Origin: Tachypleus tridentatus
Taxonomy: Eukaryota > Arthropoda > Merostomata > Xiphosura > Limulidae
Length of the DNA: 64,000 nucleotides
Direction: 5' to 3'
Assembly (NCBI RefSeq): GCF_004210375.1
Contig: NC_134830.1
Coordinates: forward strand, 5,890,001-5,954,000
This document shows positions 37,588 through 50,180 of the stretch, in pieces. How positions within the stretch are numbered: position 1 is the stretch's first letter; each line of letters starts with the position of its first letter. The position numbers and the translations under genes are program-made. The notes under the pieces were generated by a model. The model saw nothing but the letters and a program-made list of their open reading frames with translations. It searched no databases and had not been told where the DNA came from.

Positions 37588-38431
37588 CCAACTCTCCAAA
37601 TGCTCCCAGTGACGTCACGTGTGTTACTGCGGTCGAGGAAAACAAGGTAAAATCAATTGTTATATTCTAGTTACGTAGTCAAAACTTTCAGATAAACATT
37701 CTAGAAACGTGGCGAAATACTTGATGGAGATATAATTAAGAAACTAGTTAAATAGTTAAAAACTTGAGATTTTCTGGAGATGACGTAACAGTTGAAAATA
37801 TCAGTAATTTGTAATTACTTTCGGTTGATCGTTGGTAAAGATATGTAAGCCTAGAATGAGCTAAGCATGTCCGAATGTTTCGTCAGTTTAAAAACTAAAG
37901 GTGAAACATTAGCTTTAGATCTTTGCGAGTTATTTACGTAATTGAAAAATACTTTATTGTATGGGTAATTTAACGTATTTTCTTCCACATTATTTTTAGC
38001 ATACTAAACATTCTCGTTTAGTATTCGCGTTCTTACATACGCGACACCTTTCTCACTTTTTTCTTCTGGAATAACTACAAATACGTTTCGTTCTGAACCG
38101 ACTTGCAAGTCGCTTTTGAAGAAACTGTGGAAGATAAACAAGTTGATATACCTGTCGCTTCAGTCACACACACACACAGACATATTGAGATTTAAATGAT
38201 GTAAAATACATTAAACATAATTATTTATTAAATATATTAAATAATATCCATTTATTTGGAGCGTGAAATACTTCTATTCAGACTTGATGCCGAAAACAAA
38301 ATTGTTTTTAAACTTTGTATGGAAGCGAGTACTGACCAAATGACCACATGATGTAGACCCTAATACCCTAATATCAGTGGTAAAAAGATCTTGAAAAACA
38401 AACAATTTTATTGGATGAGTGAGTGATCTCT
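37588..38431. other. Possible exon end and intron or 3' flank; otherwise nothing seen
   Basis: 37,588-37,646 may belong to the preceding exon in a shifted frame. The rest is AT-rich with an (AC)n run near 38,166. No clear AATAAA polyadenylation signal was noticed close behind the TAA at 37,585, which slightly favours the exon continuing. Confidence 0.5.
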
Positions 38432-38652
38432 AGGCCTGGCATGGCCAGGTGGTTAGGGTGTTCGACTCGTAATATGAGTCACACCAAACATGTTCCCTTT
38501 TAGTCATGAGGCGTTATTGTGTGTCGGTCAATCCCACTATTCAAAGAGTTGGCGGTGGGTGGTAATGACTAGTTCTCTTCCATCTGGTGCTACACTGCTA
38601 AATTAGGGATGAAGAGTTCAGGTAGTCCTCGCATTGCACAAAATTCAAAAAC
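38432..38652 (+). mobile_element. tRNA-derived SINE, plus strand, diverged
   Basis: Head GGCCTGGCATGGCCAGGTGG is a good A-box region, but the B box is deleted (TCGTAATATGAGTCACACC). Body AAGAGTTGGCGGTGGGTGGT and CTGCTAAATTAGGGATGAAG; tail ends CACAAAATTCAAAAAC. Loss of the B box would make it inactive for Pol III. Confidence 0.9.
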
Positions 38653-39271
38653 TGTATTGTGAGAGTCAATGAGTAACAGTAGCGTCATCTATTGGTATGA
38701 ATAGACAATTACATATGTTTGTGTTGCACGTGTTATTTTTAATTGACATAATTAACTACAAAACTTCAGATATTTTCCTCATTTTTCTCTTCTACAACTT
38801 ACATAAAAGACCTGTATATTTACTAACTTCTATAACAATGTCGGAATAATAAAAACGAAATTGTTAAAATTGTTTAAACTTTATACATTGATGTCATAAG
38901 TAAACATGTCACATTCCTCTCCACATATTTTCTTAATGAGTTTTGTAACTGGTTCTTAACAAACTTCTGGAATAGAGGATAATTAGAATACTTTTATTCT
39001 TTTCTAACAAAATGCACACACACACATATTTTCGACCTTCCCAGATACAAAGTGTACATTTACATATATAACTTTATTTTTAAATAAAAATAATTTTAGT
39101 AGAATATCTCCGATTTTACTTTCTTTGTATTTATTACAGAATAATGTGATAATTTTAGTTAAATTTACTTTATTAAGTCCATTAACTTTTAATTTTCGTA
39201 TCAGTGTATAAACATTATTTACAAAATATATATTTTATAATAATTATAATAATAATAAAGATATTTTATAA
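38653..39271. other. Very AT-rich single-copy DNA
   Basis: No gene seen. Contains a short (AC)n run near 39,013 and (TAA)-like runs adjoining the 75-bp array. Confidence 0.65.
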
Positions 39272-40317
39272 TATCTGAATAACTGTGTAGTTATAATGTT
39301 TATAATAGATGGATATGGTACATTACTATGTAATGATGGTAAACAGTATCTGAATAACTGTGTAGTGATAATGTTTATAATAGATGGATATGGTACATTA
39401 CTATGTAATGATGGTAAACAGTATCTGAATAACTGTGTAGTGATAATGTTTATAATAGATGGATATGGTACATTACTATGTAATGATGGTAAACAGTATC
39501 TGAATAACTGTGTAGTGATAATGTTTATAATAGATGGATATGGTACATTACTATGTAAGGATGGTAAACAGTATCTGAATAACTGTGTAGTTATAATGTT
39601 TATAATAGATGGATATGGTACATTACTATGTAATGATGGTAAACAGTATCTGAATACCTGTGTAGTGATAATGTTTATAATAGATGGATATGGTACATTA
39701 CTATGTAAGGATGGTAAACAGTATCTGAATAACTGTGTAGTTATAATGTTTATAATAGATGGATATGGTACATTACTATGTAATGATGGTAAACAGTATC
39801 TGAATAACTGTGTAGTGATAATGTTTATAATAGATGGATATGGTACATTACTATGTAAGGATGGTAAACAGTATCTGAATAACTGTGTAGTGATAATGTT
39901 TATAATATATGGATATGGTACATTACTATGTAAGGATGGTAAACAGTATCTGAATAACTGTGTAGTGATAATGTTTATAATATATGGATATGGTACATTA
40001 GTATGTAAGGATGGTAAACAGTATCTGAATAACTGTGTAGTTATAATGTTTATAATATATGGATATGGTACATTAGTATGTAAGGATGGTAAACAGTATC
40101 TGAATAACTGTGTAGTTATAATGTTTATAATATATGGATATGGTACATTAGTATGTAAGGATGGTAAACAGTATCTGAATAACTGTGTAGTGATAATGTT
40201 TATAATATATGGATATGGTACATTACTATGTAAGGATGGTAAACAGTATCTGAATAACTATGTAGTGATAATGTTTATAATAGATGGGTATGGTACATTA
40301 CTATTTAAGAAGGGTAA
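39272..40317 (-). repeat. 75-bp minisatellite (about 14 units) derived from reverse transcriptase coding sequence
   Basis: Exact 75-bp period with few variants. The plus strand is open for 342 codons as a 25-residue repeat, but nearly all variants are amino-acid changing (D/Y, N/K, L/V, N/T), arguing against selection on that product. On the minus strand the unit reads LPSLHSNVPYPSIINIITTQ then LFRYC, which continues in frame the C-terminal part of the reverse transcriptase fragment at 40,258-40,701 (its LPFLNSNVPYPSIINIITT). In this RT family a similarly spaced SNIP...QLIRY segment follows the palm domain. The array therefore looks like one 25-codon piece of the RT gene amplified in place. 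The minus frame is interrupted by a TAG at 40,258-40,260 where the other units have CAG. Confidence 0.9.
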
Positions 40318-40701
40318 ACCATAAATTAGAAAGTCAAAATCTTTTCTTTTGTCAAAAATACTTATATCCATGTCCTCTTTATCAATTGCTTTCATTTTTA
40401 AATCTAAATAATGCGTATCTGTATTAGAAATTGAAGTATTTTCAGTTTCTATTTCTGTTAGATAAATGGTGTCAATAACATTATATATTTCAGAATTATT
40501 TAGGGTAAATAAATCAACAATATATCTGTAAGGTAAAGTGAAAATATCTCGATTTGCATAGTTTTCAATAAATATATTTTCATAATAGTATGAATATAAA
40601 TTTACTATACAAGTTAAATAATCAGCACCCTTTGAAACTCCTATCACTTGTTTAAAAACCTGTATATTGAAAAATATATAATTATTATAAATGCAGAACA
40701 T
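40258..40701 (-). pseudogene. Reverse transcriptase fragment of a retroelement, decayed
   Basis: A 147-residue open stretch holds several RT landmarks in order: GVSKGAD at residues 21-27 (the GIPMGTD-like block), NLYSYYYE at 34-41, YIVD at 60-63 in the position of the catalytic YxDD box, HYLDL at 97-101, DKRKDF at 117-122 and LPFLNSNVP at 129-137. The family is a widespread metazoan RT type, probably Penelope-like; I cannot fix the clade by eye. It is dead: the first Asp of the catalytic box is Val, the conserved Pro of the first block is lost, the N-terminal fingers and any endonuclease domain are absent, and both ends run into minisatellites. The ATG at its start is not meaningful. Only about 370 bp lie outside arrays. 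Confidence 0.8.
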
Positions 40702-43700
40702 GCATGGTCGAGTCGTTAATCTATATATATAACATTGTACATTGTGGTCCAGTCGTTAATCTATGTATATAACATTGTACTTGTATGTTCCTGTCGTTAA
40801 TCTATATATATAACATTGTACATATATGTTCCTGTCGTTAATCTATATATATAACATTGTACATGTATGGTCCAGTCGTTAATCTATATATATAACATTG
40901 TACTTGTATGTTCCTGTCGTTAATCTATATATATAACATTGTACATTGTGGTCCAGTCGTTAATCTATGTATATAACATTGTACTTGTATGTTCCTGTCG
41001 TTAATCTATATATATAACATTGTACATATATGTTCCTGTCGTTAATCTATATATAACATTGTACATGTATGTTCCTGTCGTTAATCTATATATAACATTG
41101 TACATGTATGTTCCTGTCGTTAATCTATATATAACATTGTACTTGTATGTTCCTGTCGTTAATCTATATATATAACATTGTACATGTATGGTCCAGTCGT
41201 TAATCTATATATATATAACATTGTACTTGTATGTTCCTGTCGTTAATCTATATATATAACATTGTACATTGTGGTCCAGTCGTTAATCTATATATATAAC
41301 ATTGTACATGTATGTTCCAGTCGTTAATCTATATATATAACATTGTACATGTATGTTCCTCTCGTTAATCTATATATATAACATTGTACTTGTATGTTCC
41401 TGTCGTTAATCTATATATAACATTGTATTTGTATGGTCCAGTCGTTAATCTATATATATAACATTGTACATGTATGGTCCAGTCGTTAATCTATATATAT
41501 AACATTGTACATGTATGGTCCAGTCGTTAATCTATATATATAATATTGTACATGTATGGTCCAGTCGTTAATCTATACATATAACATTGTACATGTATGG
41601 TCCAGTCGTTAATCTATATATATATAACATTGTACATGTATGTTCCTGTCGTTAATCTATATATATAACATTGTACATGTATGTTCCTGTCGTTAATCTA
41701 TATATATATATATAACATTGTACATGTATGTTCCTGTCGTTAATCTATATATATATATATAACATTGTACATGTATGGTCCAGTCGTTAATCTATATATA
41801 TAACATTGTACATGTATGGTCCAGTCGTTAATCTATATATATAACATTGTACATGTATGTTCCTGTCGTTAATCTATATATATATATAACATTGTACATG
41901 TATGGTCCAGTCGTTAATCTATACATATAACATTGTACATGTATGGTCCAGTCGTTAATCTATATATATAACATTGTACATGTATGGTCCAGTCGTTAAT
42001 CTATACATATAACATTGTACATGTATGGTCCAGTCGTTAATCTATATATATAACATTGTACATGTATGTTCCTGTCGTTAATCTATATATATAACATTGT
42101 ACATGTATGTTCCTGTCGTTAATCTATATATATAACATTGTACATGTATGTTCCTGTCGTTAATCTATATATATATAACATTGTACATGTATGGTCCAGT
42201 CGTTAATCTATATATATAACATTGTACATGTATGGTCCAGTCGTTAATCTATACATATAACATTGTACATGTATGGTCCAGTCGTTAATCTATACATATA
42301 ACATTGTACATGTATGGTCCAGTCGTTAATCTATACATATAACATTGTACATGTATGTTCCTGTCGTTAATCTATATATATAACATTGTACATGTATGTT
42401 CCTGTCGTTAATCTATATATATATATATAACATTGTACATGTATGGTCCAGTCGTTAATCTATATATATAACATTGTACATGTATGTTCCTGTCGTTAAT
42501 CTATATATATAACATTGTACATGTATGTTCCTGTCGTTAATCTATATATATATAACATTGTACATGTATGGTCCAGTCGTTAATCTATATATATAACATT
42601 GTACATGTATGGTCCAGTCGTTAATCTATACATATAACATTGTACATGTATGGTCCAGTCGTTAATCTATATATATAACATTGTACATGTATGATCCAGT
42701 CGTTAATCTATACATATAACATTGTACATGTATGGTCCAGTCGTTAATCTATACATATAACATTGTACATGTATGTTCCTGTCGTTAATCTATATATATA
42801 TATATAACATTGTACATGTATGGTCCAGTCGTTAATCTATATATATAACATTGTACATGTATGGTCCAGTCGTTAATCTATACATATAACATTGTACATG
42901 TATGGTCCAGTCGTTAATCTATATATATATAACATTGTACATGTATGGTCCAGTCGTTAATCTATACATATAACATTGTACATGTATGGTCCAGTCGTTA
43001 ATCTATATATATAACATTGTACATGTATGGTCCAGTCGTTAATCTATATATATAACATTGTACATGTATGTTCCTGTCGTTAATCTATATATATAACATT
43101 GTACATGTATGTTCCTGTCGTTAATCTATATATATAACATTGTACATGTATGTTCCTGTCGTTAATCTATATATATATATAACATTGTACATGTATGGTC
43201 CAGTCGTTAATCTATATATATAACATTGTACATGTATGGTTCAGTCGTTAATCTATACATATAACATTGTACATGTATGGTCCAGTCGTTAATCTATACA
43301 TATAACATTGTACATGTATGTTCCTGTCGTTAATCTATATATATAACATTGTACATGTATGTTCCTGTCGTTAATCTATATATATATATATAACATTGTA
43401 CATGTATGGTCCAGTCGTTAATCTATATATATAACATTGTACATGTATGTTCCTGTCGTTAATCTATATATATAACATTGTACATGTATGTTCCTGTCGT
43501 TAATCTATATATATATAACATTGTACATGTATGTTCCTGTCGTTAATCTATATATATATAACATTGTACATGTATGGTCCAGTCGTTAATCTATATATAT
43601 AACATTGTACATGTATGGTCCAGTCGTTAATCTATATATATAACATTGTACATGTATGGTCCAGTCGTTAATCTATATCTATATATATAACATTGTACAT

Positions 43701-44110
43701 GTATGGTCCAGTCGTTAATCTATACATATAACATTGTACATGTATGGTCCAGTCGTTAATCTATATATATAACATTGTACATGTATGGTCCAGTCGTTAA
43801 TCTATACATATAACATTGTACATGTATGGTCCAGTCGTTAATCTATATATATAACATTGTACATGTATGTTCCTGTCGTTAATCTATATATATATAACAT
43901 TGTACATGTATGGTCCAGTCGTTAATCTATATATATAACATTGTACATGTATGTGCCTGTCGTTAATCTATGTATATATATAACATTGTACATGTATGTT
44001 CCTGTCGTTAATCTATATATATATATATAACATTGTACATGTATGTTCCTGTCGTTAATCTATATATATATAACATTGTACATGTATGGTCCAGTCGTTA
44101 ATCTATAGAT
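40699..44110. repeat. 41-bp minisatellite array, about 83 units
   Basis: Unit ATGGTCCAGTCGTTAATCTA then a variable (TA)n, TAACATTGTACATGT. Two main variants, GGTCCAGTCG and GTTCCTGTCG, alternate in blocks, and the TA run ranges from three to about seven repeats. Block patterns recur at about 0.96 kb (compare 42,331 onward with 43,294 onward), so the array has higher-order structure. Contains the palindrome TACATGTA. No coding potential. Confidence 0.98.
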
Positions 44111-45006
44111 ACCATTTTACATCAGTGATCCACTACTCTGACGTTGAACCCTGAATGTTGTTGTACCTCAATGGTCCATCTTGCAGTGTAATAACTTTGT
44201 CCGTAAGTTTTCCACGATGCAGATTTCTGCCTGTTTAAACTATTGTGTAGTAAACGTCAGAGTTTGATTGGGCTTGTGTATCAGTGGTCCACCAAGTTGT
44301 CCATGAATATTGTATACAAGCCAATAAATAAACTCTTCGTTTTCTGATTGTGGGTTTGTGTTGATTGAATATCTTAATAATTCCCTGTTGTTACCAACTT
44401 TCTTACTACCATGAATGTATGTAATAATACTTGAAATGGCACGTGCTTATCTCACGCGTTTCTTTGTTCTAAACATAAAACTGTACTGTTGAATATTGAA
44501 ATCGCATTTCGATTTCTTAGTATGTTGTATGTTTTAGATGCAGTTAGTAATAAATCACTGTAATAAATGCTCAGTGGACGAACAGACTTGCTTCATGGTC
44601 TATTGTCATCACCACGAAACTTTTATTCATTGTGAAGGATTGTTACAAATGATATAAACAAATTGTGAGAGTTCTATCTTCAGAGTCATTGGTCCTTGAT
44701 TGTTATAACCTAGCGAAGGTTTCATCAGTGGTTAAAGTAGAAATCTGGAGCTCGTGGGAAGAGATGATGCAACTTACGTAGGAAACTTTAATAGCTTTAT
44801 TTTGTACAAATACTACACGTATGACCTTGGATAACTTTTCCTGAGAATTCAGAGGGTTCTCGACACCCAGCGCTCTCAGATGCACCTAATTTTCAGTATG
44901 GTCTGGGGAAGACTATGTGAACATATTGTTGTAGGTGTTTCTTTATATCCGCCCACCCCCGAAAGGTTTTTAATTATTCTATAGTATTGTCTCAGCTGTC
45001 TTTGGG
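44111..45006. other. Unique sequence between two arrays, no gene supported
   Basis: About 0.9 kb, less AT-rich than average, containing an AATAAATAAA at about 44,323 and a 60-codon minus frame (44,703-44,885). Neither is enough to call a gene. This is the true left flank of the 70-bp array; the corresponding part of block A lies outside the window. Confidence 0.6.
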
Positions 45007-47246
45007 CCCCTTATTTTAACCAACAGATGTTATGTACCTTTAAAGTATTTGTGGGCGTGTGGTAGACATAGCTTGGACCCCTTATTTAAACCAACAGATG
45101 TTATGTACCTCAAATGATTTGTGGGCATATGGTAGACATGGCTTGGATCCCTTATTTTAAGCAACAGATGTTATGTACCTCTAAAGGATTTGTGGGCATA
45201 TGGTAGACATAGTTTGGACCCCTTATTTTAACCAACAGATGTTATGTACCTTAAATTATTTGTGAGCATATGGTAGACATGGCTTGGATCCCTTATTTTA
45301 ACCAACAGATGTTATGTACCTTAAATGATTTGTGAGCATATAGTAGACATGGCTTGGATCCCTTATTTTATCCAACAGATGTTATGTACCTTAAAGGATT
45401 TGTGGGCATATGGTAGACATAGCTTGGATCCCTTATTTTAACCAACAGATGTTATGTACCTCAAATGATTTGTGGGCATATGGTAGACATAGCTTGGCCC
45501 TTTATTTTAACCAACAGATGTTGTGTACCTCAAATTATTTGTGGGCATATGGTAGACATAGCTTGGATCCCTTATTTTAACCAACAGATGTTATGTACCT
45601 TAAATGATTTGTGGGCATATGGTAGACATAGCTTGGATCCCTTATTTTATCCAACAGATGTTATGTACCTTAAATGATTTGTGAGCATATGGTAGACATA
45701 GCTTGGATCCCTTATTTTAACCAACAGATGTTATGTACCTTAAATGATTTGTGAGCATATGGTAGACATAGCTTGGATCCCTTATTTTAACCAACAGATG
45801 TTATGTACCTTAAATGATTTGTGAGCATATGGTAGACATGGCTTGGATCCCTTATTTTAACCAACAGATGTTATGTACCTCAAATGATTTGTGGGCATAT
45901 GGTAGACATAGCTTGGCCCTTTATTTTAACCAACAGATGTTATGTACCTTAAATGATTTGTGGGCATATGGTAGACATGGCTTGGATGCCTTATTTTAAC
46001 CAACAGATGTTATGTACCTTAAATGATTTGTGGGCATATGGCAGACATAGCTTGGATCCCTTATTTTAACCAACAGATGTTATGTACCTTAAATGATTTG
46101 TGAGCATATGGTAAACATGGCTTGGATGCCTTATTTTAACCAGCAGATGTTATGTACCTTTAAAAGATTTGTGGGCATACGGCAGACATAGCTTGGATCC
46201 CTTATTTTAACCAACAGATGTTATGTACCTTAAATGATTTGTGGGCATATGGTAGACATGGCTTGGATGCCTTATTTTAACCAACAGATGTTATGTACCT
46301 TAAATGATTTGTGAGCATATGGTAAATATGGCTTGGATGCCTTATTTTAACCAACAGATGTTATGTACCTTTAAAAGATTTGTGGGCATATGGCAGACAT
46401 AGCTTGGATCCCTTATTTTAACCAACAGATGTTATGTACCTTAAATGATTTGTGAGCATATGGTAAACATGGCTTGGATGCCTTATTTTAACCAGCAGAT
46501 GTTATGTACCTTTAAAAGATTTGTGGGCATATGGCAGACATAGCTTGGATCCCTTATTTTAACCAACAGATGTTATGTACCTTAAATGATTTGTGGGCAT
46601 ATAGTAGACATGGGTTGGATCCCTTATTTTAACTAACAGATGTTATGTACCTTAAATGATTTGTGGGCATATGGTAGACATAGCTTGGATCCCTTATTTT
46701 AACCAACAGATGTTATGTGCCTTAAATGATTTGTGAGCATATAGTAGACATGGCTTGGATCCCTTATTTTAACCAACAGATGTTATGTACCTTAAAGGAT
46801 TTGTGGGCATATGGTAGACATAGCTTGGATCCCTTATTTTAACCAACAGATGTTATGTACCTCAAATGATTTGTGGGCATATGGTAGACATAGCTTGGCC
46901 CTTTATTTTAACCAACAGATGTTATGTACCTCAAATGATTTGTGGGCATATGGTAGACATAGCTTGGATCCCTTATTTTAACCAACAGGTGTTATGTACC
47001 TTAAATGATTTGTGAGCATATGGTAGACATGGCATGGATGCCTTATTTTAACCAACAGATGTTATGTACCTTAAATGATTTGTGGGCATATGGCTGACAT
47101 AGCTTGGATCCCTTATTTTAACCAACAGATGTTATGTACCAAAAAGTATTTTTGGGCATATGGTAGACATGGCTTGGATCCCTTATTTTAACCAACAGAT
47201 GTTATGTACCTTAAAGGATTTGGGGTCATATGGTAGACATGGGTTG
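45007..47246. repeat. 70-bp minisatellite array, block B (about 32 units)
   Basis: Same unit as 1-1,279. Both array boundaries are visible here. Groups of variant units recur about every five units (GTAAACATGG with CCAGCAG near 46,110 and again near 46,470), showing segmental expansion. The right border (GGATTTGGGGTCATATGG) is identical in both blocks. Confidence 0.97.
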
Positions 47247-47585
47247 CAGCCATTTTTTTGTTTTGTTTTTTCATCTTGTTGACATAAGTCTTTTATTCTA
47301 GAAACGTCACTAAGTTCGAGCACGCGACAGATACGTCGCCTGAGTTGATGACCGCGTGGATGACGTGTTAAATGGCTTTCTCACTACCGTACCCACACCA
47401 CACATTATTATTTTTAACTAGTAGGAACCTGCAGAACGTTTGCAGTAGTTTTCGTGTCTTTCGCCTGAATTTTATTTATTCTATCATTTTCACACACGCC
47501 ACTTAAACTCTTGTATGTCAGATCGATAACTCGGACAATCAGACTCACGTGGACATAACTTTATTTGATAGAACTCCGCGAAAAT
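47247..47585. other. Single-copy DNA, block B
   Basis: Matches 1,280-1,662 but with a single 46-bp unit where block A has two. No gene seen. Confidence 0.7.
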
Positions 47586-47832
47586 GTTGTTTGTTTTTGA
47601 ATTTCGCGCAAAACTACACGAGGGCTATCTGCGCTAGCCGTCCCTAATTTAGCAGTGTAAGACTAGAGGGAAGTCAGCTATTCATCACCACCCACCGCCA
47701 ACTCTTGAGCTACCCTATTACCAATGAATAGTTGGATTGACCATTACATTATAATACCCCCTAATGCTGAATGAGCAAACATTTTTGATTTGACGGGGAT
47801 TCGAACCCACGACCCTCAGATTGCTAGTCGAA
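47586..47832 (-). mobile_element. SINE, minus strand, head truncated (block B copy)
   Basis: Same insertion as 1,663-1,910, with the same truncation after the B-box region; two substitutions noted (TACCCTATT, GAATAGTTGG). Confidence 0.9.
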
Positions 47833-48630
47833 AACAACCTTCTATCATCGTGTAGCATACTTGTTAGGTTATAAAATATGTAATCCAGACTCCTCGGACA
47901 AAAGCCTTTCTGAAGACATGAGGTTTGAAGCATTTGATAGAGAAATTTACGATAAACGCAAATGTGTTATACACACACACACACTCACTTGTGGCTAGAG
48001 ATGACTGCAATACTTACTTTACTGTAGATCACAATTAGAACAAAAATTGAAATGATGAAGATTCAGGTGTAATCCATACATGGAAAGTACAACATTGTTA
48101 TATGGCTTATTCAGGTTAACATCTTTTAAACTCAAAATGTAATTTTTTTACCTGTTTACTAACAAGACATAATTACTATTTACGTTGTCATTTATTTCAT
48201 AATAAGTACGTTAAAATCACCACATATAATTAATTACATCACTGTATCAGTCATGAGTTACGAGACTGTATAAATAAGTCATGTCCCACTAAGCTTATAT
48301 AGTTAACATTTTAATCAATAGATGGCATTATAAAATGTCTTCCCATTACGATTTTATTGACGAGGATTCAAGGAAGTCCTGAAACCTTATAAGTGTTGTG
48401 AGTGTTGGCAAAAGAAGACAAAAGTAAAGACGAAATGTGGAATCTCTTAGGCTAGACTCTAGAGCCAAGTACTTAAAGTTTTAACGTGAAAGTAAAAATA
48501 CAATTAGTTGTTAATCTAACTGATTTTTATCAACAATTATTCTGTGAATATGCTGTGTTCTTGATTTTGATTGCTCCCAAACGAATATACCGACTTGTGT
48601 GACAGCCTAGACTGCATATTTCTGCCTCTT
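47833..48630. other. Single-copy AT-rich DNA, block B
   Basis: Counterpart of 1,911-2,707; nothing coding seen. Confidence 0.7.
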
Positions 48631-48727
48631 TCATGGCCCGGCATAGTCGGGTGGGTTAAGACTTGTAATCTGAAGGTCGCGGGTTCGAATTCTCGTCGCA
48701 CCAAACATACCCGCCCTTCCCACTCCC
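48631..48727 (+). mobile_element. SINE head fragment (block B copy)
   Basis: Same tRNA-like head as 2,708-2,803, ending before the body. Confidence 0.85.
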
Positions 48728-48816
48728 TAACCTATATGCACCCTAACTTCACATTTAATAGCAAATAGAAATATAGAAATTTTGAGAAATTGAATTTCAC
48801 TAAGAAAGAGGCTTGT

Positions 48817-48970
48817 TTGTTTTTCTTTTGAATTTCGCGCAGAGATGAGGACAATCTGCGCTAGCCGTCCCTAATTTAGCAGTGTAAGACTAGAGGGAAG
48901 GCAGCTAGTCGTCACCACCCACCGCCAACTCTTGGGTTACTCTTTTACCAACGAATAGTGGGATTGGTAG
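48817..48970 (-). mobile_element. SINE body and tail fragment (block B copy)
   Basis: Same as 2,892-3,045 but with a slightly more intact sequence (TCTTGGGTTACTCTTTTACC), where block A has lost a few bases. Confidence 0.88.
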
Positions 48971-49934
48971 TACTTACCCAAACAGTTTTGATGGGCTATA
49001 CGCTGGCATGAAATATTTTTGTAAGTTGTGTATGTGTTGATACAGTTGATAGCAAATATATTAGAAAGTTAATATTTGCGAAAATGAGAGGAACTTTAGT
49101 TATCGCCAGCATTTTTAACTCCTAGTTATTTTTTTCTCACATATGAAATTCTTAAAATCTTCGTCTAAATCTTATAGTTGAAATTCTGAAGGATCCGAGA
49201 TCAAAACTGAAGCCATTTTTTCTCTTGATTAATCCTTTTTTGGGGAATACTTGTCCAATTACCCAATGAGATATTTTCTAGTTAAGGTCATACTGTCTTG
49301 AACTCACTAGTCTAACACTAGTAGCTCTGGTGTGTTCAGCCTGTGCATCTATGATAACGTTACCATGGTGACGAGTAACCTTTAACTTACCACTTGTAGA
49401 CTACATCGTTTAGCGTATCGAATGGGTTTCTTTTTGGCTGTTGTAATAATGTACAAATGGGTAATTTTAAGACTAGAATTGTTGTATTGCGTGTCTTTCA
49501 AGCGTTTAGAAAGAGGAAGCTAGTTTTATAGTAACTGGTGTATTTGTATTAAAGTTAAAAACTAGTTACTTACTAAATTGTTATGTATACAAAGGTAATA
49601 AGGTAGCTTTAGTTTGAAATCTTGAATCAGGCGATCATATCTACCTGATGTAGGTGTAACAAGGTATGTCCATCTGACAGAGGTATAGTGGGGCGTGTGT
49701 ACCTGAATTAAAATATGCTGTGCTAGAAGAGCGAAACCGAATAACATACCAGTTCCAGAGGAGATTATACATGATGACTTAATAAAGTAGTTCCTCAGCA
49801 TCAGTGTTACACCGTTGTGTTTAACAAGCGATAACCTTGTTCTCAGGAGTACACAACGCTATGTGTGTGTTATATGTGTGATGTGGGGTTAATGTATACG
49901 ATTGTTATTTAGTAGTGTAAGATATATTTTGCTT
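48971..49934. other. Single-copy DNA, block B
   Basis: Counterpart of 3,046-4,009, same length, few substitutions. No gene seen. Confidence 0.7.
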
Positions 49935-50180
49935 ACTCATAATTCGAGGGTTGCGGGTTCGAATCCGGGTTGCACCAAACATGCTCGCCCTTTCAGCCGT
50001 GGTGGCGTTATATAGTGTCGGTCAATCCCACTGTTCGTTGGTAAAAGAGTAGCCCAAGAGTTGGCGGTGGGTGGTGATGGCTAGCTGCCTTTCCTCTAGT
50101 CTTACACTGCTAAATTAGGGACGGCTAGCGCAGATAGCCCTCGAGTAGCTTTGCGCGAAATTCAAAACAAACAAACAAAT
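49935..50180 (+). mobile_element. SINE, plus strand, 5' truncated (block B copy)
   Basis: Same insertion as 4,010-4,249; here the B-box region GCGGGTTCGAATCCGGGTTG is intact. Confidence 0.92.

Noticed and set aside
39296..40324. 342-codon plus-strand ORF with 25-residue repeats as a repetitive protein gene
   Set aside because: The period of 75 bp keeps the frame open by arithmetic, variants are almost all amino-acid changing, there is no promoter or splice context, and the unit is explained by reverse transcriptase sequence on the other strand.
44703..44885. 60-codon minus-strand frame in the unique stretch before the 70-bp array
   Set aside because: Too short, no homology recognised, no splice or promoter support.
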